Positions 39,257-47,960 are shown, numbered from the stretch's first letter. The stretch is DNA of 64,000 bases from DASUAL01 sp035763805 (GCA_035763805.1 DASUAL010000113.1:8178-72177); one strand, 5' to 3'. Translations and numbers: made by a program. The notes: generated from the letters alone by a model not told the origin.

Positions 39257-39813
39257 CCGCAGAAGCACACCGCCGACACGACGGTCGTCCAGCGGCCGTC
39301 GTCGCCGCATTCGGCGGTGGAGGTCACGTTCATCGTCCGCACGATCTCGCCCGAGAGCAGCCACTGCTCGCGACGTTCATCCCACGCCTTCTCCGGATCG
39401 AACGGGACCCCCAGGACGGTGGCGAGCATCGAGGCGGCGAGGTCCTCGGCGTATTCGCCCGCCGCCATCTCGTTCTGGCCGTAGCTGTGGTGCTCGGAAA
39501 TGTAGCCATGGTGGGACGCGTCGGCCGGCATCGCGACGCCAATGGACGCGGCCACGAGCCGGCTCGGCTCGTTGGTCGCGGACTCGGCGATGACCGCGAA
39601 CACGATCTGGCCTGGCCTAATCATCGACAGCCCCTCTTCGCGGTCCACCAACTCGCACTGGGGCGGGAAGATCGAGCTCACCCGCACGAGGTTGAAATTG
39701 GCGAGATGCGCGTCCCGCAGCGCCATCTCGAAGCTCGTGAGTTTCTCCTTGTGCCGACCGACGCCTTTGGTGAGGAAGGCTTTGGTCGGCATGAACAGTC
39801 GTGAGTCGATCAC
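39253..39813 (-). CDS. pdaD: Pyruvoyl-dependent arginine decarboxylase
   Basis: 186 aa. MPTKAFLTKGVGRHKEKLTSFEMALRDA and NLVRVSSIFPP match the PvlArgDC family. Self-cleavage between Ser46 and Ser47 would create the pyruvoyl cofactor. ISEHHSYGQNE and the small-domain HHGY segment are also typical. It makes agmatine from arginine for polyamine synthesis or acid resistance. The GTG at 39813 follows GAGGTGA; an ATG at 39792 is an alternative. It follows fur by 4 nt. Confidence 0.93.
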   Translation of the reverse strand: MIDSRLFMPTKAFLTKGVGRHKEKLTSFEMALRDAHLANFNLVRVSSIFPPQCELVDREEGLSMIRPGQIVFAVIAESATNEPSRLVAASIGVAMPADASHHGYISEHHSYGQNEMAAGEYAEDLAASMLATVLGVPFDPEKAWDERREQWLLSGEIVRTMNVTSTAECGDDGRWTTVVSAVCFCG

Positions 39814-39817
39814 CCCG

Positions 39818-40282
39818 TCACCTCGTGCGCGCTAAGGGGTTCGCCTGCTGACAGCTCCGGCACAGCCCGTAGACCTCGAGGCGGTGGTGGTCGGGTCGAA
39901 ACTCCACCTCCTCCGCGAGCAGCGCGATCATACGCTCGAGCCGGTCGTTCGAGAACTCCATCACCCTCCCGCATGAGGAGCAGATGCAGTGCTCGTGGGC
40001 CTGCCCCGGTGCGATCGGCTCGTAGCGCCTAAAGCCCTCGCCGAAGTCGTGCTCCTTCGCGAGGCCAGCGCGGACCAAGAGATCGAGGGTGCGGTAGATC
40101 GTCGCCGTCCCGACCGCGACGCTCCGCCTCGCCACACGCCGCGCGACTTCCTCCGCCGACAGGTGCTCGCCCGCGAAAAACACCGCTTCGGCGACGGCGA
40201 GGCGCTGGTGCGTCGCCGGGAGGTTGTGGTCGGCGAGGTAGCGACGCAACTCCTGCAACAGCTTGGCGCCGTCAACCTTCAT
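39818..40282 (-). CDS. fur: Fur-family metal-responsive repressor
   Basis: 154 aa. The N-terminal winged helix has ATHQRLAVAEAVFFAGEHLSAEEV and VGTATIYRTLDLLVRAGL. A His-rich metal site (HEHCICSSCGRVMEF) follows, with structural zinc pairs CSSC and CRSC. The metal (Fe, Zn or Mn) and peroxide sensing cannot be told apart from sequence. It sits between a small unknown gene and the arginine decarboxylase gene in a tightly overlapping set. Confidence 0.92.
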   Translation of the reverse strand: MKVDGAKLLQELRRYLADHNLPATHQRLAVAEAVFFAGEHLSAEEVARRVARRSVAVGTATIYRTLDLLVRAGLAKEHDFGEGFRRYEPIAPGQAHEHCICSSCGRVMEFSNDRLERMIALLAEEVEFRPDHHRLEVYGLCRSCQQANPLARTR

Positions 40283-40667
40283 ACCACACCGCCGCCCCGA
40301 CCGTCACCGGGGGCTCCGCGTCGCCGGTGCGGTCTGCCGCCGCCTGCATCACCTGGGCGATGACCTCGGCGGGCGAGAGGCCCGTCTCCTCCACTTCGAC
40401 CTTGGACTGACCCCGCTCCTTGCCGCGCACGACGAGCATGTAGCGCGCCGTGTAGACGCGCAACCGGCCACCGCCGTCCGGCGCCCGGCAGGCCACGACC
40501 GCCGTCCCCCACTCCCGCCCCTCACGCTTGAGGGGCCGAAACAGGTAGATCGCCTCGATCTCCGCGGGCGGCACCCGTGCGGCGACCGCCTCGGCGAGCT
40601 TGGCCCAGCCCGCCCCCCGGCCGGGCTCTAGCGGAGGATGCTGGCGGGGGCCTGCGCCTGCTCCCAT
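40272..40667 (-). CDS. Hypothetical protein in the fur operon
   Basis: 131 aa, not recognised. It appears to be one alpha/beta domain (AEIEAIYLFRPLKREGREWGTAVVACRAP, LRVYTARYMLVVRGKERGQSKVEVEETGLSPAEVIAQVM). The ATG at 40667 overlaps the preceding gene by 40 nt, but no later start codon fits before the conserved-looking core. Its stop overlaps the fur start by 11 nt, which supports cotranslation. Confidence 0.6.
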   Translation of the reverse strand: MGAGAGPRQHPPLEPGRGAGWAKLAEAVAARVPPAEIEAIYLFRPLKREGREWGTAVVACRAPDGGGRLRVYTARYMLVVRGKERGQSKVEVEETGLSPAEVIAQVMQAAADRTGDAEPPVTVGAAVWYEG

Positions 40668-41755
40668 CGCTCCACGTAGAAGCGCAACACGTGCATGAAG
40701 TCCTGGGCGTTCGTGACGACGCCGTACGCCTGGTGCGTGCCGCGATCCCGCAGCTTGTTGACGACGAACTCCGTCTGATCCACGCAGATGGTCGTGAGCG
40801 GTCGCAGCTCATCCGCCGCGGGAGCGTCCACGAACGCCGGCAGCATGTTCCCGACCGCGATCGCGTGCAGCGCCGTGGCCACGAACACGGCGAACGTCGC
40901 CTGGGACGTGAACCCGCGCATGGCGTCCTGGGCGGCGAGGGTATCGGAGAGCACCTCGGGGAGCGGGCCGTCGTCGCGGATCGAGCCCGCAAGCACGAAC
41001 GGCACGCGACACGTCACCAGCGCGTGCATGATGCCCGACGTCACGAGCCCCTGCCGCACGGCCGGCGCGATGCCGCCTGCCCGGCGGATCGCATTGATCG
41101 CGCGCATGTGGAGCGCGTGGCCGCCCTCCACGCCCTCGCCGGAGCTCGACATCCCCAGGGTCGTGCCGAAGATCGCGGCCTCGAGGTCGTGCACCGCCAC
41201 GGCGTTCCCGCCGAAGAACACCTGGACGTAGCCGTTCTTCACGAACCAGATCATGTCCTCCCGCGCCCGCGCGTGCACCAGGGCGGGGCCGACCACCCAG
41301 AGGATCCTCCCGCCCCGCTGCTTCTCTTCGCCCAACAGCTCCGCCAGTACGGCATAGTCCACCGGCCGCTCGCGCGACACCTCGGTCTGCATGAACCGGA
41401 ACTCGTTCGCGCTGTGGCTGCCGCCGAGGAAACCTTCGGCGTGGACGAAGATCCCCTCGCTGCCGTCTTCCTCCGTGCCGACCGCGACCAGGTGTCCCCG
41501 CTTCACTTGCCGGGGCTCGGTGACGACCATGTCGCCGGTGGAGTGCCGCACCACGACGCAGTCCATTCGGGGGAGGCGGGGCCGGCGCCACGCGCCCGAG
41601 GCCTTCACGTACGTGGGGAGATTCGTCGTCGAAAAGAAGCGGTCGGGCAGGACGCCATCCGCCGGCGCGGGCTCGAAGCGCGCATCGGGGGCCCCCGCGA
41701 GCGGCGGCGCGTCGAAGTTCGGTGGCCGGTACTGGAAGCGGGGGCGAGTGGTCAC
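40628..41755 (-). CDS. TIGR00300/LOR-SDH domain protein, ornithine cyclodeaminase-like
   Basis: 375 aa. The opening LPDRFFSTTNLPTYVKASGAW, MDCVVV and the Rossmann-like FFGGNAVAVHDLEAAIFGT match the TIGR00300 family. That family covers the archaeal-type ornithine cyclodeaminase and the C-terminal part of cyanobacterial arginine dihydrolase fusions. Ornithine to proline conversion is therefore likely but unproven. It is the first gene of an operon with the arginine decarboxylase, suggesting shared arginine/ornithine use. The GTG start lacks a clear ribosome-binding site and follows repeat array C. Confidence 0.72.
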   Translation of the reverse strand: MTTRPRFQYRPPNFDAPPLAGAPDARFEPAPADGVLPDRFFSTTNLPTYVKASGAWRRPRLPRMDCVVVRHSTGDMVVTEPRQVKRGHLVAVGTEEDGSEGIFVHAEGFLGGSHSANEFRFMQTEVSRERPVDYAVLAELLGEEKQRGGRILWVVGPALVHARAREDMIWFVKNGYVQVFFGGNAVAVHDLEAAIFGTTLGMSSSGEGVEGGHALHMRAINAIRRAGGIAPAVRQGLVTSGIMHALVTCRVPFVLAGSIRDDGPLPEVLSDTLAAQDAMRGFTSQATFAVFVATALHAIAVGNMLPAFVDAPAADELRPLTTICVDQTEFVVNKLRDRGTHQAYGVVTNAQDFMHVLRFYVERWEQAQAPASILR

Positions 41756-41770
41756 AGGGAGAGAAAGCTA

Positions 41771-41876
41771 AATGCGGAATGTGGAATGCGGAATGTGGAA
41801 TGTCCGTGCGGGCTTCGAGCGGCCACTCGGAGCCCGACGCGGCCGATCAATTCCGCATTCCGGATGTCGCATTTCA
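41771..41876. repeat. Heptad-period inverted-repeat array C
   Basis: The left arm 41771-41804 has alternating AATGCGG and AATGTGG units. The right arm 41849-41876 has inverse ATTCCGC/ATTCCGG units. They are separated by 44 bp of GC-rich DNA. The array fills the 118-bp gap between priA and the ornithine cyclodeaminase-like gene, and the end of the right arm contains the priA stop codon. Confidence 0.82.
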
Positions 41877-44177
41877 CAAGAGGGACACCGGATCGCGATC
41901 GACGACGACGGTGCGGTTCGCTCGGGCGCTCCACGCGCGCACCACGCGCCCGATGGCGCGCGGCTCGGCCGACTTGACGAGCACGTGCCAGCGCCAGCGC
42001 CCCTTGAGCCGCACGATCGGGCAGGGCGCGGGGCCGAGCACCGTGAGCGCGCCGGCGAGCCGCTCGGCGTTGGCGCGCCGCAGCCACGCGACGACTTGCT
42101 CGGCCGCCCGTGCTGCCGCCACCGGGTCGTCGTCTGCCGCCACGAAACGCGCGAGCCCCACGTGGGGGGGGTAAATCGGGTGAGGCGGTGCGCGCAGCGG
42201 CAGCTCCGCCGCCGCGAAGTCCGTGACTGCGTGAGCGGCAGCGGCACGGATGGCGTGATGGTCGGGGGCGCGCGTCTGCACGAACACCCGCCCCCCACGC
42301 GGGCCCCGCCCCGCTCGCCCCGCCACCTGGGCCACCAGCTGGAACGTGCGCTCGGCGGCCCGGAAGTCGGGGAGGTGGAGACCCGTGTCCGCGTCCACCA
42401 CTCCCACCACAGTCACGTTTGGGAAGTCCAGCCCCTTGGCGATCATCTGCGTGCCCAGCAGGATGTCGACCTCGCCCTGCGCCACCCGCTCGAGGATCCG
42501 GTGGTGCGCCCACTTAGTGCTGGTGGTGTCCAGATCCATGCGGGCGATGCGCGCCTCGGGAAATCGCAGCCCCATGAAGTGCTCGAGCTGCTGCGTGCCG
42601 AGGCCCCGCATCCGCTGGGCTTCCTTGCCGCACAGCCGACAGGCCGACGGGATCGGGGCGTCATGGCCGCAGTAGTGGCAGCGCAGCGCGGGCGGCGTCT
42701 GGTGCACCGTGAGTGCGATGGCGCATTGCGGGCAGGCGCGCACGTCACCACAGGACGGGCACTGAAGGTATGTGGCGAAGCCGCGGCGGTTGAGCAGCAG
42801 GATGACCTGCTCGCCACGGGAGAGCGCGCCCCGCACGGCCTCGTCCAGCGGCTCGCTCCACGGGATCGCGCGCGCCTCGGCCGCCCGCGGCGCGCTCCGC
42901 AAGTCGATCACCTGCACCGGGGGCAACGGCCGCGCCCCGATCCGCTCGGGAAGCTCGAACAGGCGCACCCCGCCCGTCCGGGCAAGGTGCAGCGTCTCGA
43001 GCGACGGCGTCGCACTCCCGAGGATCGCCCGCGCTCCCTCGAGCTTCGCACGCACCAAAGCCGCGTCGCGCGCGTGGTAGCGCGGTGCCGTCCCCTGCTT
43101 GTAGCTCGGCTCGTGCTCCTCGTCCACCACGATCGCGGCCAGCCGCTGCACCGGGGCGAACACGGCCGAGCGTGGACCCACCGCCACGCGTCGCTCACCG
43201 CGCCGCAGCGCCCGCCATGCATCGGCGCGCTCGCCGTCCGACAGCCCCGAGTGCAGCACGGCCACCTCGTCGCCGAACACGCCCCGCACACGCGCGACGG
43301 TCTGCGGGGTGAGGGCGATCTCCGGAACGAGGAGTATCGCACCGCTGCCCGATGCCACGACGCGTCGCAGCACGTCGAGATACACGAGTGTCTTCCCCGA
43401 GCCCGTGACACCCTGGATGAGCGCCGGCATGTCCGGCGGCGTGTCGAGGATCGCGCTCACGACCGCCCGCTGTGCGTCCGTCAGCGTGGGCGGCGGCGGG
43501 GAGGAGAGTCCGGTGAAGGGATCGCGCGCCCGCGGGACGTCGGCGTAGCGCGCGAACCCCTCCTTCACCAGCCCGTCGAGCGCGGCCCGGGAGAGTCCCA
43601 GCTGGGTCACGAGATGGCGGACGGGGGCCGAGCCGCCGAGCGCCTCGAGCGCCTGGTAGGCGACCCGGCGCTTGGGCGCGCGCCTGAAGGCCCGCTCGCG
43701 CTCGAGCAGCGACGGCAACGCCCGCGTCAGCACGAGGACGCGCTCGGCGTGCTCCGCGGGACCAGCGGGCCGGCGTACGCTCCACAGGGCCCCCGGCAGG
43801 AGCGCCCGCAGCGCGAGACCGATCGGCGTGCCGTAGTAGCGGCTGATCCAGTGCCCCAGCTGGACGAGGGCAGGACTCAATGCGGGCTCGGCGTCGGGGG
43901 CCGCGGCGATCGGCCTTGCCGCGACCGCGGGCGCAGGCGCGTCCACGGCGGCGACCACGCCCACGACCTGGCGCCGCCGCAGCGGCACGACGACCCGCGC
44001 GCCGGGCGCGACGCGCTCGGCGAGGCCGTCGGGAATCGCGTACGTGTAGGTGCGGGGAACCGGAACGGGGAGGACGATCTCGGCGTAGCGGGCAGCCCTC
44101 CCCGGGCTCGCGCGCGGGGTCGGTGGCGTGTCTGACCCCGGGCGCAAGCCCGGGGTGCCCGGGATCGGCCCCCTCAC
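41874..44177 (-). CDS. priA: Primosomal replication helicase PriA
   Basis: 767 aa. The N-terminal DNA-binding domain (YAEIVLPVPVPRTYTYAIP) is followed by Walker A GVTGSGKT, LLVPEIALTPQ, VDEEHEPSYKQ and GSATPSLET. The zinc-binding insert has eight Cys (CPSCGDVRACPQC, CHYCG, CRLCG), then LGTQMIAKGLDFPNVT and QVAGRAGRG. It restarts stalled replication forks. The GTG at 44177 overlaps the epimerase stop (GTGA) and adds a low-complexity Pro-rich N-extension of about 27 aa. Confidence 0.95.
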   Translation of the reverse strand: MRGPIPGTPGLRPGSDTPPTPRASPGRAARYAEIVLPVPVPRTYTYAIPDGLAERVAPGARVVVPLRRRQVVGVVAAVDAPAPAVAARPIAAAPDAEPALSPALVQLGHWISRYYGTPIGLALRALLPGALWSVRRPAGPAEHAERVLVLTRALPSLLERERAFRRAPKRRVAYQALEALGGSAPVRHLVTQLGLSRAALDGLVKEGFARYADVPRARDPFTGLSSPPPPTLTDAQRAVVSAILDTPPDMPALIQGVTGSGKTLVYLDVLRRVVASGSGAILLVPEIALTPQTVARVRGVFGDEVAVLHSGLSDGERADAWRALRRGERRVAVGPRSAVFAPVQRLAAIVVDEEHEPSYKQGTAPRYHARDAALVRAKLEGARAILGSATPSLETLHLARTGGVRLFELPERIGARPLPPVQVIDLRSAPRAAEARAIPWSEPLDEAVRGALSRGEQVILLLNRRGFATYLQCPSCGDVRACPQCAIALTVHQTPPALRCHYCGHDAPIPSACRLCGKEAQRMRGLGTQQLEHFMGLRFPEARIARMDLDTTSTKWAHHRILERVAQGEVDILLGTQMIAKGLDFPNVTVVGVVDADTGLHLPDFRAAERTFQLVAQVAGRAGRGPRGGRVFVQTRAPDHHAIRAAAAHAVTDFAAAELPLRAPPHPIYPPHVGLARFVAADDDPVAAARAAEQVVAWLRRANAERLAGALTVLGPAPCPIVRLKGRWRWHVLVKSAEPRAIGRVVRAWSARANRTVVVDRDPVSLL

Positions 44178-45193
44178 CGGCGCCGGACGCCCAGGCCTGG
44201 CCCAGTGGGGAGACGGATCTGCCCCTCCTCGATCGTGGCGCCGGCGAACGGATCGTTCGCCGTCAGGGCGGCACCGTCCAGGTCGGCGGCGTCCACGAGC
44301 GGCGTAAAGTGCGCCGCCGCCGTGATGCCGAGCGACGACTCGATCATGCACCCCACCATCACCAGCATCCCGTGCGCGCGGGCGGTGGCGATCATGCGCA
44401 GGGCTTCGCGCAGCGAGCCGCACTTGGCGAGCTTGATGTTGATCCCGTCGGCCGCAGCCGCCACCCGCGGGATGTCCGTCGCCGAGATGCAGCTCTCGTC
44501 CACCACGACCGGCAGCACCCCCTGGCGGCGCACGGCGGCGATGCCCTCGAGATCATCGGGCGGCAGCGGCTGCTCCACGAACTCGACGCCGTATTCCCGA
44601 AGCACCGGGAGCATCTCGATCGCGCGCTGCCGTGTCCACCCCGCGTTGGCGTCCACGCGGATCGGCTTGTCGGTGACGTCGCGGATGGTGCGCAGGATCT
44701 CTTCGTCCCGGTCGGTCCCGAGCTTGATCTTGAGGATGGGGTAGGACGACGCCTCGGCGACCTTCTGCCGGATCTTCTCGGGCGTGTCGATCCCGATGGT
44801 GAACGACGAGCGCGGCGCTCGTGCGGGATCGAGCCCCCACAATCGCCACAGCGGCTGGCCGAGCCGCTTGCCAACAAGATCGTGCAGCGCCGCCGAGAGC
44901 GCCGCGCGCGCTGCGCCGTTCTTCGGAACCACTTGGGCGAACGTCGCTTCCGTCGCCTCGAGGTCGAAGACGTCCTTCGGCAGATACGGCTCGAGCTTTT
45001 TGAGGACGGCGAGGACGGTGTCGGCGGTCTCGCCGTAGTACCTCGACGGGTCGGCCTCGCCCCATCCTTCTACACCGTCGCCGTCGCTCAAACGTACCCA
45101 CACCACGCGATAATCGTCCGCGCCGCCGCGGGCGATGATGAAGGGGTGCTTGGTCTTCAGCGTGATGACTTCGGCGGCGAGCTTCAGACCCAT
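44174..45193 (-). CDS. Dipeptide epimerase (L-Ala-D/L-Glu type)
   Basis: 339 aa, enolase superfamily. The barrel has LKIKLG (KxK catalytic pair), RVDANAGW, EFVEQPLP (metal ligands), VVDESC and INIKLAKCG (second catalytic Lys). This pattern is that of L-Ala-D/L-Glu epimerases, which recycle murein peptides, consistent with the murQ/anmK/nagZ operon elsewhere in the window. The ATG at 45193 overlaps the corA stop by 10 nt. Other muconate-lactonizing-subgroup substrates are possible. Confidence 0.88.
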   Translation of the reverse strand: MGLKLAAEVITLKTKHPFIIARGGADDYRVVWVRLSDGDGVEGWGEADPSRYYGETADTVLAVLKKLEPYLPKDVFDLEATEATFAQVVPKNGAARAALSAALHDLVGKRLGQPLWRLWGLDPARAPRSSFTIGIDTPEKIRQKVAEASSYPILKIKLGTDRDEEILRTIRDVTDKPIRVDANAGWTRQRAIEMLPVLREYGVEFVEQPLPPDDLEGIAAVRRQGVLPVVVDESCISATDIPRVAAAADGINIKLAKCGSLREALRMIATARAHGMLVMVGCMIESSLGITAAAHFTPLVDAADLDGAALTANDPFAGATIEEGQIRLPTGPGLGVRRR

Positions 45194-46200
45194 CGCTGCC
45201 GCTTCAACCACCACAAGATGCCCGCCGAGATGACGGCCATCGAGGCCAGCGCCAGGTAGAAGCCCAGCGGATGGTCGGCGAACGGGAGCCGGCTGAAATT
45301 CATCCCGTAGATCCCGCCGACCACGATCAGGGGCAGCGCGATCGTGGACACGATCGAGAGCTGCTTCATCACCCGGTTCATCCGGTTCGACGTCTGGGAG
45401 AGATAGGTCTCGAGCACGCCGGCAAGGAGGTCGCGCGTCGTGTCCACCGATTCCATGATGCGGATCGTGTGGTCGTAGACGTCCCGGTAGTACAGCTGGG
45501 TCTCCGCTCGAATGTATCCCGAGGGCCGGTTGGTGAGGATGTTCAGCACCTCGCGCAGCGGCCCGATGTGTCGGCGGAACGCGAACGCCGCTCGTTTCGC
45601 CTTGAAGATCTGGTGGATCAGGCTCTCATCGAATTTCTCGAACAGCTTCTCTTCGAGCTCGTCCACGAGGCTGTTGAGCTGCGCCACCAGGGGGAAGTAC
45701 GCGTCCACGGCCTGGTCGATGACGCTGTGCATCGTCATCTCGGCGCCGCGTGCGAGGAGGTCGGGACTGCGCAGCAACCGGTCGCGCGCCGCGTCGCAGC
45801 TCGCCGCGGCGAGGGCATGCGCGGTCACCAGGAAGTTTTTCCCGAGGAAGAAGTAGAGGTTCAAGGTCTCGAGGTCGAACGGGTCGGGCGTCGCCTCGTC
45901 GAAGCGGATGCCCGCCATCACCACGAAGATATACCGGTCGTATTCCTCGAGCTTGACGCGCGTGCGGGGCGACAGGGTGTCCTCGACGGCGAGCGGATGG
46001 AACTCGAACACCTTCTCGAGCAGCGCGTGCTGGTGCATGTCGCTGCTATCGATGTCCACCCATAGTTCGCCTTCGCCGGCCTGCACGATCTCGCGCAGGC
46101 GAGCGGGCGAGACCCCTTGCTCGATCGTTCCATCGGGGCGCCGGTAGATGCTGGCGGGCCAGTGCCTGGAGACCTGCGGCTGTGCAGCCGTTGCGCTCAT
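45184..46200 (-). CDS. corA: CorA-family magnesium/divalent cation transporter
   Basis: 338 aa. The large cytoplasmic domain ends in the long stalk helix, followed by two transmembrane helices near the C-terminus. The selectivity motif YGMN is present in VVGGIYGMNFSRLP. The basic tail WWLKRQRWV is also typical. It is the first gene of a corA-epimerase-priA set with overlapping junctions. Confidence 0.94.
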   Translation of the reverse strand: MSATAAQPQVSRHWPASIYRRPDGTIEQGVSPARLREIVQAGEGELWVDIDSSDMHQHALLEKVFEFHPLAVEDTLSPRTRVKLEEYDRYIFVVMAGIRFDEATPDPFDLETLNLYFFLGKNFLVTAHALAAASCDAARDRLLRSPDLLARGAEMTMHSVIDQAVDAYFPLVAQLNSLVDELEEKLFEKFDESLIHQIFKAKRAAFAFRRHIGPLREVLNILTNRPSGYIRAETQLYYRDVYDHTIRIMESVDTTRDLLAGVLETYLSQTSNRMNRVMKQLSIVSTIALPLIVVGGIYGMNFSRLPFADHPLGFYLALASMAVISAGILWWLKRQRWV

Positions 46201-46227
46201 TCGCCAAGTATCGGGAGAAGTGCCGAG

Positions 46228-47130
46228 TCAGGCAAGCGCTCGTACATGCGCGCGCACGCCGGCGGCGAGCAGATCGAGCCGGTAGCCGCCCTCGAGCACG
46301 CCGACGACCGGCGCCGGGGCGACCCGCGCACGGAACGCGGTCGTCCAGTGAGCCACGTCCTCCGCCTCGAGCGTGAACCCTCCCAGGGGATCGCCGTTGA
46401 GCGAGTCGAACCCGGCGGAGACGAGGAGCAGATCGGGCCGCCAGCCGTCGATCGCACGATCGACCGCCGCGAGGAGGTCGCGCACGTAGACCTCGCGCCG
46501 CAGCCCCGGCGGCCGCGGCACGTTGAACACGTTCCCTACCCCGCGCTCGTGCTCGGCGCCGGTCCCGGGATACCAGGGGTATTGGTGCATCGAGACGTAG
46601 CGGATGGACGGGTCCTTCTCGATCAGCGCCTGGGTGCCGTTCCCGTGATGCACGTCCCAGTCCACGATGAGCACGCGCGCCGCGCCCAGATGCTGCGCCT
46701 GGCGCGCCGCGACGACCACGTTGTTGATGAAACAGAAGCCCATCGCACGCGCCGCCAGAGCGTGATGCCCGGGTGGCCGGGTTGCGCCGAACGCCGTGCC
46801 GCGCTCGAGCCCCCGCTCCACCGCCGCGATGGCCACGCCCGCGGCGGCAAGCGCCGCCTCCCAACTGTCGGCGCTCATCACGGTGTCGGCATCGAGGACG
46901 CCGCCACCCTGCCAGGCAAGCCGCCCAAGGCCGTCGAGGTAGCTCGCCGCGTGGACGCGCTCGACTGCTTGGCGCGTCGCGGGGCGCGCCTCGCGCCACT
47001 CGACCACGTTCGCCATGTCGCCGGCGCGCAGCGCCTGGAGCACGGCGCCGATGCGCTCCGGACGTTCGGGGTGACCCACCCCGGGGTCATGACGCTCGCA
47101 CGCGGGGTGAAACAGAATGGGGACGGGCAT
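46228..47130 (-). CDS. Histone deacetylase-family (class II-like) deacetylase
   Basis: 300 aa. HPERPERI, RPPGHHA (His122, His123), the zinc ligands in VDWDVHHGNGT (Asp157, His161) and SAGFDSLNGDPLGG identify the arginase/deacetylase fold. Bacterial members act on acetylpolyamines or acetylated proteins, so a link to the nearby arginine decarboxylase (agmatine) is possible but speculative. The ATG at 47130 gives the full N-terminus. Confidence 0.92.
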   Translation of the reverse strand: MPVPILFHPACERHDPGVGHPERPERIGAVLQALRAGDMANVVEWREARPATRQAVERVHAASYLDGLGRLAWQGGGVLDADTVMSADSWEAALAAAGVAIAAVERGLERGTAFGATRPPGHHALAARAMGFCFINNVVVAARQAQHLGAARVLIVDWDVHHGNGTQALIEKDPSIRYVSMHQYPWYPGTGAEHERGVGNVFNVPRPPGLRREVYVRDLLAAVDRAIDGWRPDLLLVSAGFDSLNGDPLGGFTLEAEDVAHWTTAFRARVAPAPVVGVLEGGYRLDLLAAGVRAHVRALA

Positions 47131-47146
47131 ACTACCGTCCGACCAT

Positions 47147-47413
47147 CTAGTTGTGCAGATGCCGGCTCTGCAGCAGCTCCCGGATCGACTCCACCTCGGC
47201 CCGCATCTCCCGCCGTGCCTCGGCCAGCTCCGCCACCTTCCGCCGATGGCGTCGCCACAGGACGACCACCACCGGCACGCCGAGTGCACACGCCGCCCCG
47301 CCGGCGATGAGCCCCCACCGACTCAGTTCGACGCCGGCGTACATCAGGAGGATGGCGTCGAGCGCCAGAAACCCGATCGCGAGGATCACCACTGCCCGAC
47401 TGAGCGGCTTCAT
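47147..47413 (-). CDS. Small membrane protein with C-terminal coiled coil
   Basis: 88 aa, not recognised. Two transmembrane helices (VVILAIGFLALDAILLMYAG and LIAGGAACALGVPVVVVL) are followed by a basic stretch (RRHRRK) and a coiled coil (VAELAEARREMRAEVESIRELLQ). The ATG overlaps the preceding stop as ATGA, so it is coupled to the ubiquitin-like gene. Confidence 0.7.
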   Translation of the reverse strand: MKPLSRAVVILAIGFLALDAILLMYAGVELSRWGLIAGGAACALGVPVVVVLWRRHRRKVAELAEARREMRAEVESIRELLQSRHLHN

Positions 47414-47685
47414 CGCACCGGCCGCCGTCGTGCGGGAAGCACGACGAAAGGGGAATTCGGACCGGCGCCGAGCTCGCCCAGGGTCAGGGACTCGTCGAGC
47501 ACCGGGCCGCCGCGGAACTTCACGACGTACTCGTCAAACGGTACGACTGGGCGCTTCAGGGCCTGGGCTAGGGCCTGCCGCTTGAGCTCGGCAACGGTGG
47601 TGCCGGGCTCGACCGCGAGGAACACTTGATCCCAGACGTCGGTCACCATCACCCGCACCGCGAACCGTTCCTTCACGGCGGTCAC
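47410..47685 (-). CDS. Ubiquitin-like beta-grasp small protein
   Basis: 91 aa, no assigned family. The pattern FAVRVMVTDVWDQVFLAVEPGTTVAELK, then DEYVVKFRGGPVLDESLTLG, ELGAGPNSPFVVLPARR follows ubiquitin order: strands 1-2, helix starting GTTVAELK, strand with FRGG, LDE..TL.EL and the last strand. It ends RRRPVR with no diglycine, so conjugation is unlikely. The start is the GTG overlapping the upstream stop (GTGA). It lies in a chain of small unknown genes after a beta-propeller gene. Confidence 0.72.
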   Translation of the reverse strand: MTAVKERFAVRVMVTDVWDQVFLAVEPGTTVAELKRQALAQALKRPVVPFDEYVVKFRGGPVLDESLTLGELGAGPNSPFVVLPARRRPVR

Positions 47686-47960
47686 GCGACCTCCACTCCC
47701 GCCTCGAGCGGCAGCGTCGAGAAGAACCGGTCCACCGCCTGGTCGAAAAAGAGCGTGGACGCACGCACCCGCGTCTTCCCCGACTCGTCCGCCCAAGCCC
47801 TGAATACGACCTCCTCTCCACCCTGCCCCCGGAGCACGACGAAGGCGGGCCCTTCCTTCTCCACAAAGGCGGCGGCGTGAGGCACCCGCTCAGCGAAGAA
47901 GCGCTTCGCCCGCTGCAGCACCTCTCCCGGTGGCAGCGCGACGATGGCCGTGTGTATCAT
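47682..47960 (-). CDS. Hypothetical small protein
   Basis: 92 aa, not recognised. It begins MIHTAIVALPPGEVLQRAKRFF and has an alternating beta pattern (GPAFVVLRGQGGEEVVFRAW, KTRVRASTLFFDQAVDRFFSTLP), compatible with a small START/SRPBCC-like or alpha/beta fold. The ATG overlaps the propeller stop as ATGA, and the stop overlaps the ubiquitin-like gene as GTGA, so the three genes are translationally coupled. Confidence 0.7.
   Translation of the reverse strand: MIHTAIVALPPGEVLQRAKRFFAERVPHAAAFVEKEGPAFVVLRGQGGEEVVFRAWADESGKTRVRASTLFFDQAVDRFFSTLPLEAGVEVA

Noticed and set aside
4409..47685. A bacterial ubiquitin-like conjugation system made of the ubiquitin-like protein and the JAMM proteins
   Set aside because: The genes are about 41 kb apart, the ubiquitin-like protein lacks a diglycine end, and no E1- or E2-like gene is in the window.
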